35,684 nucleotides of DNA, taken from positions 1,089,330 through 1,125,013 of the forward strand of contig BFEA01000168.1 of the NCBI GenBank assembly GCA_003427395.1. Reading direction: 5' to 3'. Source of the stretch: Chara braunii (lineage: Eukaryota; Streptophyta; Charophyceae; Charales; Characeae). The notes below the pieces were generated by a model. The model was given only the letters and a program-made list of their open reading frames with translations. It made no database searches and was not told the DNA's origin. Positions 1 to 8,904 of the stretch are shown piece after piece; the stretch's first letter is position 1; each line of letters begins with the position of its first letter. The position numbers and the translations under genes were made by a program.

Positions 1-375
1 CACCTACCCACCGAGCCACTTCAAGCACCTTCCCACGAAGCCACTCCAAGCACCTACCCACTGAGCCACTCCAAGCACCTACCCACCCCGCCACTGCAAG
101 CACCTACTGACCCAGCGACTACAAGCACCTACCAACCAACCGACTCAAGCGCCTATCGACCGAGTCACTCCAAGCACCTACCGACCGAGTCATTCCAAGC
201 ACCTACCGACTGGGCCACTCCAAGCACCTACACCCCGAGCCACTCCAAGAACCTACACACTGAGTCACTCCAAGCAACTACCCACCGACCCACTCCAAGC
301 ACCTACCGACCAAGGCAATCCAAGCACCTACCGATCGAGCCACTTCAGTCACCTTCCGACCAAGCCACTCCAATC
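1..375. repeat. 25-bp minisatellite, about 15 units
   Basis: About 15 head-to-tail units of 25 bp, each close to CACCTACCGACCGAGCCACT followed by CCAAG. One unit near 142 is 24 bp. Units differ at a few positions, mostly in the middle, while the CCAAG/CACCTA junction is well kept. The array runs off the left edge of the window, so its true length is unknown. I see no coding signal in it. Confidence 0.93.
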
Positions 376-443
376 GCATTCTTCTTTTCTTTCTCCTCTG
401 TCTCTCTCTATCTGTGTCTCTCTCTCTCTCTCTCTCCTCTCTC

Positions 444-483
<40 letters not shown>

Positions 484-564
484 CCTTTCTCTGTCTCTCT
501 ATGTGTGTTCCGTTTCTTGACTTCGTTAACAATGCTGAAATTTAGCAGTTGTTTTGGGCCTAAC
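376..564. repeat. CT-rich microsatellite and short flank
   Basis: A pyrimidine-rich tract of imperfect (CT)n with TTTCT and TGTGT interruptions occupies about 380-505. It is followed by about 60 bases of ordinary sequence. The Arg/Glu-rich open frame on the opposite strand is a by-product of the GA repeat and is not a gene. Confidence 0.85.
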
Positions 565-590
565 TTTTTTTTTTTTTTTTTTTTTTTTTT
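565..590. repeat. T26 homopolymer
   Basis: A run of 26 T. On the - strand it would read as a poly(A) tract downstream of GC-rich sequence (591-625). That could be the tail of a minus-strand non-LTR insertion, but no coding sequence or target duplication supports this. It also marks the change into the AT-rich leader of element A. Confidence 0.8.
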
Positions 591-1104
591 CGGGCATTGC
601 CTGCACCACCTGCACCGCGGGCGCTTAGCTAGTATATTTTAATTCATAAAATTCCTTTTTGCAAATTTTCTTGAAATTCAAAAAATAATTTTTTGCAATT
701 CTTTTTCAAAATTCTCTTTTTATTCAGAAGTACTTCCTTTTTTTTTTGAACTCTTTAATTAATTCCGACTAAACTCGATTAATTCACGACTGAAATAATC
801 TCTTTTACCCGAAATTAATCACCCCTTTTCGGAATTATAAAAGTTTACCCCAAACTTTAATTCGAATAAATTTCGTCGAAATTTGGTTTCCTCGGAATTA
901 ATTATTATTTTTCTTCATTTGGAAATTCCTGAAAATTTCGCTTTCGTACTTTTTTGAAAAATACACTCGCGAATAAATTTTGAATAAATTCAAATTAATT
1001 TATTCAAAATTAATTATGGCTCCGCGATTCTCTGCTACCTTCATTGCTAAATCACTTGATGACGCTCTATTCTTGTAAATAGGAATTGTGCCCCCCATCT
1101 CCAC
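591..1104 (+). other. AT-rich leader of element A (5' UTR-like)
   Basis: AT-rich sequence full of AATT, GAAATT and TTTTT words with no convincing gene. It lies directly upstream of ORF1 of element A. Its last 40 bases (ATAGGAATT...CCCCCCATCTCCACATGCCA) align with the sequence just upstream of ORF1 in element B, so at least that part belongs to the element. The 5' LTR and primer-binding site of A are not visible here: nothing between 1 and 1104 resembles the LTR start TGTTACGG seen at 4051. They are either lost or lie left of the window. Confidence 0.6.
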
Positions 1105-1533
1105 ATGCCACCACGCCAAAGCAAGAACTCCCAACGCGCCGCTGCTGCCGCCGCCACCGCTGCTGCGGCATCCTCCACATCCATTTCGGCCGCGTCCTCC
1201 ACCCTCTCTTCCCCCGACATGACCGCATCCTCCATCAATACGTCTAACATCCGCACCGACTCGGTCGATAGCATCGCCCGCAACCTCACAGGCGAACAAC
1301 CACCAGCAAACACCGCCACCTCCGACCTCTCCGCCATCCTCCACACACTCGACACCTTCCAATCCTCCATCACCGCCTCTCTCGACGACATAAAGGCCAC
1401 CATGTCGTCCATATTCGACCGCGTCACCATGCTTAGAGGGAACAACCCCTCCACGCCACCCCTCTTCCTCGCCCATCCACGTCACCCCTCTTCCCCCCCC
1501 CGCACTCTCATACCCTTCCCCAACCCATCATGA
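1105..1533 (+). CDS. ORF1 of gag-only element A, Ala/Ser/Thr-rich
   Basis: A 142-residue frame starting with ATG and rich in Ala, Ser, Thr and Pro. It has no domain I recognise. It is homologous to ORF1 of element B (34196-34798). A shared core reads SIARNL, then DLSAILH, then DDIKA.MSSI.DRVT, at about residues 52-110, and could form a short helix or coiled coil. The Pro-rich tail is shorter than in B. The frame ends with TGA that overlaps the ATG of the gag frame as ATGA (1530-1533), an arrangement also present in B. A C9 run lies about 30 bases upstream of the overlap. The product is probably the N-terminal part of the retrotransposon gag, as a separate protein or via frameshifting. It is an element gene, not a host gene. 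Confidence 0.6.
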   Translation: MPPRQSKNSQRAAAAAATAAAASSTSISAASSTLSSPDMTASSINTSNIRTDSVDSIARNLTGEQPPANTATSDLSAILHTLDTFQSSITASLDDIKATMSSIFDRVTMLRGNNPSTPPLFLAHPRHPSSPPRTLIPFPNPS

Positions 1534-2544
1534 CGACCTCCACCATCCCCACCATCCGTCCCACCTATTCCCAAGTCACCGTCGGGGTTTACCCCGCAAT
1601 GCCACAACTCCCCCCCAACTACCTCCTTGAAGACAACAACCAACTCGACTGCACCTGCTACGACACCACCCCCGATAACCTCAGCTTCAACACCCTCGCC
1701 CGGATCGTTCCCCGCAACGGGGAAATCCCCCGTTCCTTCCGATCCATCGACATCATGTCCTTCTCCGGCTTCCCCCACGAGGACGTTTTCCTCTTCCTAA
1801 CCCAACTACAAAACTCTTTTCACCTCCACCACATGCCCCTTGCCCACTGGCTCCCCATTGCCACCTCCCACCTCCTCGGCAATGCCGCCAAATGGGGGAT
1901 NGCTGAAGTCAGCAACCGCCGAGCCTCCGAAGGACCACGTCACTCCTTCCTCCAATGGGCCAACCTTCTCAGTGCCACCTTACGCCCCTAGAAAACCATC
2001 GATGACTACCTCGAACAATTCTGTCACCTCCGCCAGACCGGTCCCACGGACCACTTCGTCCAATACATCCGCTCCCTCCGCCATCACCTCCCCACCACCG
2101 TCATTCCTGACTTTGCGTTCATCTCCCGCATCAAGCGAGTATGCCACAAAGACCTTGCAACAGCCCTCGCCCACGAACCCGACATGCCCCTTGCTGACCT
2201 CCTCTCACGCATGCTTCACCACGGTCGACGACTCCACACCCATCACCAGTGTGCGCCCGCTCCCTCCCACCCCCGCTTTTTCCATAACGACACCACTCCA
2301 CCCACCTCCGATGACGTCGTCGACACTGCCCCAATTCACCATTGAGGACCTCCAAACTGCCCACCTAATGCAGACGGAACGCCAGGATCGTGCCTTCCGA
2401 CAACCTTTTGCCTCGCCACCCCGTCGTCTCCAAAAACTCACACCCGCAAAACGCATATACCTCCAGGAACACAACGGGTGTTTTCGTTGCCGCCAGTTAG
2501 GACATCAACAGACCAACAGCCCCAACGCTAGTTGCTTTACTTGA
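1530..2544 (+). pseudogene. gag: gag of element A, broken, with damaged zinc knuckle
   Basis: Retrotransposon gag (capsid) remnant. The first part, 1530-1991, contains the typical capsid start FSGFPHEDVFLFLTQLQNSF and AAKWG, then ends in TAG at 1989-1991. Translation in the same frame continues the capsid (DYLEQFCHLRQTGP, then FAFISRIKRVCHKDLATALA) to about 2340. A frame change then brings in the C-terminal part with a zinc knuckle at 2479-2520. That knuckle reads CFRCRQLGHQQTNS, so the fourth ligand of the CX2CX4HX4C motif is Ser instead of Cys; B has Cys there. One N lies at 1901. The homologous gag in B uses the same two-part layout. Function in a live relative would be particle assembly and RNA packaging; this copy is dead. 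Confidence 0.85.
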
Positions 2545-2890
2545 CCGGCCCCTCGCTCCATGGGACCTGGCCCTGCTACTCCCACTTCCTCCACCGCGAC
2601 AGTCGGGCCCTCCCCCACCTGAACATTCTCCTGCTGTCTCTTGCAATCTTCCCCAGGCATCGACCACTTTTCTATGGGCTCTCCCATTGGTGACGATCTC
2701 TCCTCCACCGGTGGCTCACTTGGCATCGACTATCCATCTGCCTAACCCCCTCCAGTGACACACATCCCATTGGACGACCCCCGGGCGATGTAGTCTACTC
2801 CGCCTGCCCCCCTCCCGACGATGTCTGCTATCCCGTCGGTCGAGCATCCCACTGGCACCTGCTCCTCTACTCTCAACCCTAAACCCCTGT
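2545..2890 (+). pseudogene. Remnant of gag/protease linker, ending at pol deletion
   Basis: Non-open sequence that still aligns with the gag-protease linker of element B. For example, GGCTCACTTGGCATCGAC and TGCTCCTCTAC near 2711 and 2866 match B on the opposite strand just before its protease. At about 2870-2895 the match to pol stops and the sequence jumps to what lies after the chromodomain in B (TCTACACACACCCTTGAACC at 2921). Protease, RT, RNase H, integrase and chromodomain are therefore missing as one block of about 4 kb. Short shared words such as AAACCC flank the joint. Confidence 0.75.
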
Positions 2891-3535
2891 ATAAACCCTA
2901 CTACAACCTCGCAACCCCGCTCTACACACACCCTTGAACCCAATCCACCCTCCCCTTGACCCTCATTCCTTATGTCTGATTTGCCCTTGTCCTCACCTAG
3001 CCTTGTCCCATCTTTCCTCTCCACTACCTTGTCTCTCTTGTCCAATGCTTGTGAACCTGCGTGACACCGACGATAAAGGATCAAATGGCAAGCGCACGAG
3101 GACGATGGCCTGCTGCCTCACTGTTCATGGAGATTATGCAGCTGGTTTGGCCACCATGCTGTTTCATCGGTCGGCATCCCGACTCGCATGCTTACTAGAG
3201 CAGCAACTTGTGACATGGATCTTTGCATCAGTCTGCGACTTCCTTGCTTCTAGATCAGACCTCATTGCAGTTCATGTACCGGACGCACCCTAGCACTTGG
3301 ACGTTGACACTTGAACTACTACTACGCTTCTTGGACTTCTACCTATCGCAGCCGCTAAAGACAGCTTCTACCACCTACTCCAAAGACCTAATCAAGACCG
3401 CCGCAGATCCCCTTTCAAGACACTTGGACACGTTGTTCCTACATGAGATTCTGCTTCCGACTCCTTCGGACTCACCAGCCCTTGCATCCTGAACAAACAT
3501 TTTCCTTTTTATTTTTCCTGACTTTGACAACCCTG

Positions 3536-3747
3536 TAGAACATCATTAGCAAATCCCTGTTTCCCTAACCATTGTTCCCCGTACCCACTAGAACATCAAT
3601 AGACATCCCCTGTTCCCTTGAGCATTGTTCCCCTTACCCATTAGAACATCAATAGAAATACCCTGTTTTCCTGAACACCGACTCCCTTACCCAGTAGAAC
3701 ATCAATAGAAGTTCCCTGTTCCCTGAACTTTGTTCCCCCTTAACCTA
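3536..3747 (+). repeat. 53-bp tandem repeat, 4 units
   Basis: Four units start at 3536, 3589, 3642 and 3695 with an exact 53-base period. Each begins TAGAACATCAATAGA and continues with CCCTGTTCCC and a GTTCCCC...TACCCA end. The same array is present in element B in the matching place on the opposite strand (about 28130-28310), so it was in the common ancestor. Confidence 0.9.
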
Positions 3748-3768
3748 TAGCAAACCATGCAGTCCCCT

Positions 3769-3895
3769 TAGTTCATCAGTAGGACTACCTTGCTCCCTGT
3801 CGTCCCTTTCGTTCATTCGTTGGACTACCCTGTTCCCTGCAACCCCCCCTAGTTCATCAGTAGGACAACTATGTTCACCGGTACCAAACCCTGTT
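3769..3895 (+). repeat. About 42-bp tandem repeat, 3 units
   Basis: Three imperfect units of GTTCATCAGTAGGACTACC followed by CTGTTCCCTG and a C-rich end, starting near 3770, 3811 and 3852. Element B carries the same repeats near 28005-28130 on the - strand. Part of the 3' non-coding region. Confidence 0.8.
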
Positions 3896-4034
3896 CCCTC
3901 TTACTCCCGCAGCCCATGCCACCCACATTATACCCCTCTTCCCTTTCGACTTGTTAACCAGTGATCGGCCCCGTCCCGTCCTTCACAGATTTTAGCATTG
4001 CTTCATGATTTTTGGCAGCCGGGGCGTTGCCTTC

Positions 4035-4050
4035 TAAAGGAAGGGGATAG
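4035..4050 (+). promoter_or_regulatory. Polypurine tract of element A
   Basis: TAAAGGAAGGGGATAG immediately precedes TGTTACGG, the LTR start. This is the expected site for priming plus-strand DNA synthesis in an LTR retrotransposon. The matching site in B reads TAGAGGGAGGGGATAG. Confidence 0.85.
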
Positions 4051-4570
4051 TGTTACGGACTCCGCCAGGGCTCAATCCCTGGTCTATCTTTTGTTGTTTC
4101 GGTTGCATCCCGTTTTCGACCTGGCACCTTTTTCCAAACCCCTCCTTTGGTACCATAGGATTTTGGACAACTGGCGCCATGTTGCAATTCAGGCGCCACT
4201 TTCAAATACCGCATTTTTAAGTTCTTCCCTCGGGGCCTTTGCAAAACTGCCCCTGGTACCGTACGTGTCACCGATACTTATATCGGCTCCCCGTACGGTA
4301 CACTGACCAGTCTCGTACCAGTTTCCAGCCGCTGTACTCGTACGCAGGGTGACTTGCTGTTTCAGCATTTCAAGAATCCAAGACTTCGACTTTGTGCCTT
4401 GGCCACTGTGTCTGCGTCCGACCCTCAGTCGTGTCGAGTGAGTGAGTGTGTGTGTGTGCTCTCACTCTCTCCCTCTCTCTCTCCTCTCCCTCAGCTCTCC
4501 CTCAACCTCCCGCTCGTTACGCAGGTAGTTGCTTTAGTTGCTCGCCATGTGCTAGAGCGATAGGAGTTAG
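4051..4570 (+). repeat. 3' LTR of element A (minimum extent)
   Basis: Begins TGTTACGGACTCCGCCAGGG directly after the polypurine tract. It is homologous to the LTR start of element B (27844 downward on the - strand). In the first 90 bases I count about five substitutions and two indels between the copies. Homology can be followed to about 4510, where the B copy is cut off. The right end of this LTR is not visible; it may extend through the AT-rich repeats to about 5120 or further. A GTGTGTG and CTCTCTC stretch lies at 4440-4490. Confidence 0.75.
4256..4301. promoter_or_regulatory. Conserved stem-loop in LTR of element A
   Basis: Outer arms GTACCGTACG (4256-4265) and CGTACGGTAC (4292-4301) are perfect inverted repeats. 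Inside is a second stem, CCGATA (4271-4276) and TATCGG (4281-4286), with loop CTTA. The equivalent place in B (27592-27637) keeps the outer arms exactly, and its inner stem is CCGGTA/TACCGG. An A-T pair has become a G-C pair with pairing kept. Role unknown; an RNA structure in the LTR transcript or a dyad protein site are both possible. Confidence 0.75.
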
Positions 4571-5122
4571 TTCAATTTCTGCATTTTTTCTGAGCTAACT
4601 TTCTTTTACTTAGGTCAATTCTCGCATTTTCTGGAATCATTTGTTATACTTGGTCTTATATAAATCTTGGTAAGCCACTTTCTCTACGGGAAGCGCTGCC
4701 GAAATTTCTACGAAACCAAGGAGTTAATCATATTTTGACTCTTCAAAATTTAATTTTGTCTAAATTTTATATATGGCTTAGTAAAAATCTTCTAGATTTA
4801 TACTTAGCTTTGTATAAATTTTGGAAAGCTACTTTATCTACGGGAAGCGCTGCCGAAATTTCTACAAAACTAAGGAGTTAGTTAAATTGTGTCTTCGCTG
4901 AACTCAAGTTATACTTTAGAGTTCTTATCTGACTTAGTATAAATATGGGAAGGCTACTTTTCTAAAGGAAATGCTGCCCAAATTTTTACTAATTCAGGGA
5001 GTTTGACAAAATCTGACTTTCTAAAGTTAGAGATTATTCCTGTTTTCATATTCGGGCTAGAATGAATTCCGAAAAGATACTTTTCCTACAGGAAGCGCTG
5101 CCAAAATTTTCTTACGGTGGCG
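4562..5122 (+). repeat. Degenerate AT-rich tandem repeat, 4-5 units of 123-151 bp
   Basis: The block CTACGGGAAGCGCTGCCGAA, followed by an A/T-rich ATTTCTAC and AGGAGTTAGTT, recurs near 4684, 4835, 4960 (diverged) and 5088 (partial). An extra AGGAGTTAGTT start occurs at 4562. Spacing is about 151, 125 and 128 bases. It directly follows the recognisable LTR and could be its continuation. No gene is visible. Confidence 0.75.
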
Positions 5123-6384
5123 ATTCTGGCGATTCACTCTGTATAGAGGAGATTCTGCAAGGGTCTACCTTTCTTTGGGCACTTGCTTAGGGGTAGACTC
5201 AGGCTTAGTTACGTAGATCGATTTTTTGTGAGATCATGATATGAAGCTTTTTCTCCATGAACTTGTAAAATTAGCTTGGGGATTGGCCTGTCTTGTGTTA
5301 TAGGTCCTCTTGATCGATCGATTCAGGATCTGGAATAGATTCAGCTTGATCCCACAAAGATCATCTTTTGTTATCACAGATAACAGGTCGGTTGCGGATT
5401 CGTCGGTCCACGACTCAACTCCAACCCATTCTCAATACTCAACCTAAAAGGTTTTAGCCCTGGTGGTTTTTATTGTTTTGTCAAGGGTTTCACCCTGACT
5501 TTTATTGAATGGCCATTTAACAAAGGTACTAAATATTTAATTACGGAAGGTTGGACAAAGGTTGGGGCTTGCATGGCTAAAGCGAGGAGTATGAGTGAAG
5601 AGATTGGTTGAAGTTGACCCCGTGTAGTGCGTGGACTTTTTGTTGAATCCTTGATCTGATTGCAGGTATGTTTTGTGGTTCGGACTTCGGATTTGACTGC
5701 CTACGATCACATACATGTATATGGCTGAGAGGAGTCCCACTGTGACTGTGAGAAGTGATCGTCACATATTTATCCCCCAATGCATATATATATGCACATA
5801 CCTATGTTTGTATGTTTCGCGTGGCATAAGGAGCCCACGCTTAAGGGTTTGATTGGGGTCGAGATTGAGAAAGGAAGGGAAATTCCCTCCCTTTACTGTT
5901 GTTTACTTCTTAAAGATTTCTTAGTCGGACGTTGGTCCTGGGCCTAGATTCGAGGTCCTTCTCCAGGACATCCCAGGTCCTAGACTCTGCATGGAAGGGA
6001 TCACCCCCCGTGCAAAGCCTATTTGCCCTGCCCACCGTGACACTCAGCCTAAAGGTTGGAGGTGCCGCGGAGGCAGCACGGCTGTTCCTTCAGCCGTCCA
6101 ATATCATGAAGAGGTTGATCTTCACGATACTTCGAGTTTGACACTTAAGCGTCATAAGTGATACTCGGATCCACTAGGAACCGCTTGATTCTGGGCACTA
6201 CATAGTACGCCATCATTGCGACTGCTTGTGTATTCATGCATAGCTAGAAGATATGGGAAAGCCCCTACGTCCACACGGTTTTATACTAAATCTCGCGCGC
6301 CCCGCCTATCTGATTTCCGCATCGCAGAGTTATGGGATGACTACTGAAGGGACAAGGATTGTGTGCGTTGTTTTGTTTGTGTCG
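5123..6384. other. Unassigned sequence, no gene seen
   Basis: I see no conserved domain, no RNA gene and no LTR boundary that I can defend. A near-palindrome of GGAAGGGAAATTCCCTCC type lies at about 5872-5895. Short open frames exist but show no family features. Some of it may still belong to the LTR of element A. Confidence 0.5.

Positions 6385-6442
<58 letters not shown>
6385..6442. repeat. (GT)n microsatellite
   Basis: About 29 uninterrupted GT units. A Cys/Val run in one frame (inside a short + strand frame at 6253-6471) is produced by this repeat and is not taken as a gene. The next 230 bases to 6673 hold nothing I recognise. Confidence 0.95.
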
Positions 6443-6444
<2 letters not shown>

Positions 6445-6673
6445 CTGTGTTTGAAATTCTCATGTTCTTAGAGTGGTGTACGTGTGGTGCGTGGGATACG
6501 TCCTAGTCGACCAACCTTAAGCCGCGCTTGGGACTTCCGCCCCCAGTGCATCGGTTCTCGTGCGGGTCCAATAGAGGAGTAAAACCGCTCGTACCCCCTA
6601 TGCTACGGCGGACGAGAACGCCCTCGGCTGGTCCACCTCTGCGATTGCAACAAATTAGCTTTTGTACTGTGGA

Positions 6674-7042
6674 CTAGTAGCTCGGAGGGGATACGCCAAC
6701 CGAAGGGAGGTGACAACTCCCGTAAGGTGGAGGTAAGTCGTGCCTCACGTTGGCCCTATCCTGTCGCAGGGGCTCGCGAGAGGTATGGCTGGCACTCGGT
6801 CGAAGCAGCTTGTGCTCCATGTGTATCGAGACGAGGCAACAGATCAGCTCCTGCGTGACGCGGCCGCGAGAGTCCCCCCCTGCGTGGTGAAGGATCGATG
6901 CGCTTGACACCATCGTAAAGACTTGCCACCAAGGGACCGGGTCTTGATGCGTATAGTCATCAAACTTCTTAATCTGGAACGTGGACATCTTGTACTGCTG
7001 TGATGCGCTGGTGCTGCCATCGTTGTCGGGCGGATGGTGCAA
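6674..7042 (-). pseudogene. Fragment of a Gypsy gag (capsid N-terminus)
   Basis: The - strand frame contains KKFDDYTHQDPVPWWQVFT at about residues 26-44. This resembles the start of the Retrotrans_gag capsid domain, where a Trp-Trp and a following Phe are usual; element D has DPIQWWRQF. Similarity stops straight after this motif and the rest of the frame looks unrelated, so only about 6900-7000 is supported as gag. It may be the edge of another truncated element lying left of element C. Confidence 0.5.
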
Positions 7043-7291
7043 TTACCGCCCCTGCCTCCTGAACTGCCTGCAGCCTGCAGGGCGGACCAGTACTATATAG
7101 AGCTGGTCCGGCTGGGAGGCTGCTCTTGCTAATGCCGACTCGTGCCAAACCCTGGCGCTAAGTTAAAAAAAAAGGTTGTCTTGAAACGGGCCTAAAAGTG
7201 GCCTGTGCTGATTGGTCTGGCGCCTAAGTTTCAGGAAAGGTCGACTTTACGAGGGCCTGAAAATAGCCCTCCTTTCTAGGCGTTTAGGCTG
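7043..7291. other. Unassigned sequence next to element C
   Basis: Contains a short A run at 7164-7173 and GGCCTAAAAGTGGCCTG-type words resembling those in the LTR of element D. No gene is visible. Part of it could be the outer end of the 3' LTR of element C, whose boundary I cannot place. Confidence 0.4.
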
Positions 7292-7672
7292 AAACGACAC
7301 AGGACCTTGAGGGCCCTTATTCTTCCTGGTCGGGCCCTGCAAGCCCGTGCGCAGTATATGCCACATGAAACCAGATAGTTTTGACCTCAAACCAAAACCA
7401 GAATTGCAGCTTAAGTTACACCAAATAAAAGCACAGCAAAGCTCACAAATCACAATGTTGGAATAGTCTCTTCAAATGTCGATTAAAACGACACAGGGCC
7501 TGGAGGGCCCTTATTCTGCCTGGTCGGGCCCTGCAAGCCCGTGCGCACTATGCCACATGAAACCAGATAGTTTTGACCTCAAACCAAAAGCAAAATTGCA
7601 ACTTAAAATACACCAAATAAAAGCACAGCAAAGCTCACAAATCACAATGTTGGAATAGTCTCTTCAAATGTT
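7292..7672 (-). repeat. 194-bp tandem duplication at end of C 3' LTR
   Basis: Two copies start AAACGACACAGG at 7292 and 7486 (period 194). Both run through GGGCCCTTATTCT, CACATGAAACCAGATAG and ATAGTCTCTTCAAATGT. The 5' LTR has only one copy of the shared LTR part, so the duplication arose after or at insertion. Confidence 0.85.
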
Positions 7673-8426
7673 CCCTATCTGGCGCTCAGCGCCCAGACTA
7701 CAAATGGCATATCATATCTAGCCTATCTACAATGCCGCTGGTGACGTCATCAGCTTCCCGAAGTACGAGCAGATCTCGGCCAATGCCATTCGCATCAAGC
7801 ATCAGGTATGTCCCTCACTTCACTCACAACCTCGATCCTCCACACAGATGCCACATGCAGACGAAGACCACCATGTGCCCCATCCAACAACGCGCAGGCC
7901 AGCTTGGCTATGGCTGCCTGCTTCTTCCCTGCTCGCCCGTGAGCGTGTAGGCACTCGCTTCAGCAGCTGGCACAGCATCGCTTGCGCATAAGCAGTGAGT
8001 GCCCGAATGCCAAATACGGAGGCAGGCACTTTCCTTTATGGAAGTGGCCTGCCAGCTGGGTGCTGCTTGGCTGCACTGGGCCCCTGCCCAGAAGCTTCCG
8101 GTAGGCCCCAAGTGGCCTGAGGCAAGCATATTCCGCAGGGCCCCGAGTGGTTACGCGTGTCCAACTGCTGTGCGTGTTGGATGCAGTTTGTGCCTCGAGT
8201 CTGGCCCAGGGCCTGTTTCCAGAGAACTCAAGAAGGGCCTAGAAGCCCTCGACCGGATACTGTTACCCACGGCTTGGGTCCATCCAACCAACTGAGGCAA
8301 TGTAACTGTATGAGCCCCACTTTGCAAAAAAGGACAAAATAGGCCTCATGTGATCTTACAAGGCCACCTTCACTTAGGGCTGCCATGCTTGATGAAAGGC
8401 CCCGAAATGCTCAGAGCGGGCTGTGG
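7292..8426 (-). repeat. 3' LTR of element C
   Basis: Aligns over about 900 bases with 14681-15601. Shared landmarks include CACATGAAACCAGATAG, CTAGCCTATCTACAATG, CGAAGTACGAGCAGATCTCG and CCCGAAATGCT...GAGCGGGCTGTGG. The upper end (LTR start on the - strand) is at 8426, homologous to 15601. The lower end is uncertain and complicated by the tandem duplication at 7292-7672. Short open frames inside it on either strand are not conserved as proteins. Confidence 0.75.
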
Positions 8427-8446
8427 CCTCGTATTCCCTCCTCCAT
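8427..8446 (-). promoter_or_regulatory. Polypurine tract of element C
   Basis: On the - strand ATGGAGGAGGGAATACGAGG lies between the end of the coding region and the 3' LTR start. The GGAGGAGGGAA core is the expected plus-strand primer. The exact LTR start next to it is not clear: no canonical TG is seen. Confidence 0.55.
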
Positions 8447-8528
8447 ACTTCGATAGTCCTTTGAGAAGTTCAATCATTCAATCTGGCGCTTTCCTTTTGT
8501 GCATTAACTTCTCACACTGAGTGACAAT

Positions 8529-8904
8529 CTAAGGAGCAGTCTCAGTCTGCATCAGTTCCTCCCTTGTAAACCACGTGTCTTCCTTTGGGTCCGTGTGGTG
8601 TCTGAATCGTACACGAAACTGCAACTTCGGCTTCGGAGGTCTTCCCCGGCCAGGAGGTTTCGGCATCGACATCTCTGGGTGGTCCACAATGCTGTCAATG
8701 TTGACTTCTCCATCCATGGTTGGGGGCAGCATTGACCGACGCGAAGGAAATTGATTGGTCTCTTTGAACGGTGCGAGTTTGGAGGCATGGAAAACAGGGT
8801 GAGTGCGAAGGTGACCAGGGATTTGCATTACATAGGAAGGCCCATCGGGATCATCCCCAACAACATCCACAATCTCCCACGGTCCAAAATACTGTGGCAT
8901 GAGT
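8529..8904 (-). pseudogene. pol: Integrase C-terminus and chromodomain-like end, element C
   Basis: The last part of the C polyprotein, about 123 residues from MPQYFGPWEIVD. GPWEIVDVVGDDPDGPSYV is the GPY/F module of Gypsy integrases. HPVFHASKLAPF follows, as usual. The end, PKLQFRVRFRHHTDPKEDTW then FTREEL, has the spacing and aromatic residues of a chromodomain-like C-terminus, which in chromoviruses binds modified histones and steers integration. It is in a different frame from the upstream integrase, so a frameshift lies at about 8905. It ends in a normal stop 90 bases before the polypurine tract. Confidence 0.85.

Larger units (their letters stand above)
2891..4034 (+). other. 3' non-coding region of element A
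   Basis: This stretch aligns with the post-chromodomain region of element B (27861-28928 on the - strand), including the parts that look open (3052-3490). Open frames are not preserved between the copies, so I treat it as a 3' untranslated region. It contains two families of short tandem repeats listed separately. It ends at the polypurine tract. Confidence 0.7.
591..4570 (+). mobile_element. Element A: gag-only deletion derivative of the B family
   Basis: It has leader, ORF1, broken gag, 3' region, polypurine tract and LTR start, all collinear with element B, but nothing from protease to chromodomain. The internal part is about 2.9 kb from the ORF1 start to the LTR, against about 7 kb in B. 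It is a non-autonomous form that would need pol in trans; this copy's gag is also damaged. Confidence 0.8.

Noticed and set aside
1-375. Regular repeats suggested a CRISPR array
   Set aside because: Units abut with no spacers, and the DNA is eukaryotic; it is a plain minisatellite.
5113-5135. TGGCGATTCTGGCGATTCA as a primer-binding site
   Set aside because: It resembles some plant primer sites, but no LTR end or internal region in the right order can be shown.
6253-6471. Possible small secreted Cys-rich protein
   Set aside because: The Cys/Val run is encoded by the (GT)n microsatellite.
7999-8295. Open frames conserved between 8.0 and 15.2 kb
   Set aside because: They lie in the two LTRs of element C; similarity is by LTR origin, and frames differ in start and internal residues.
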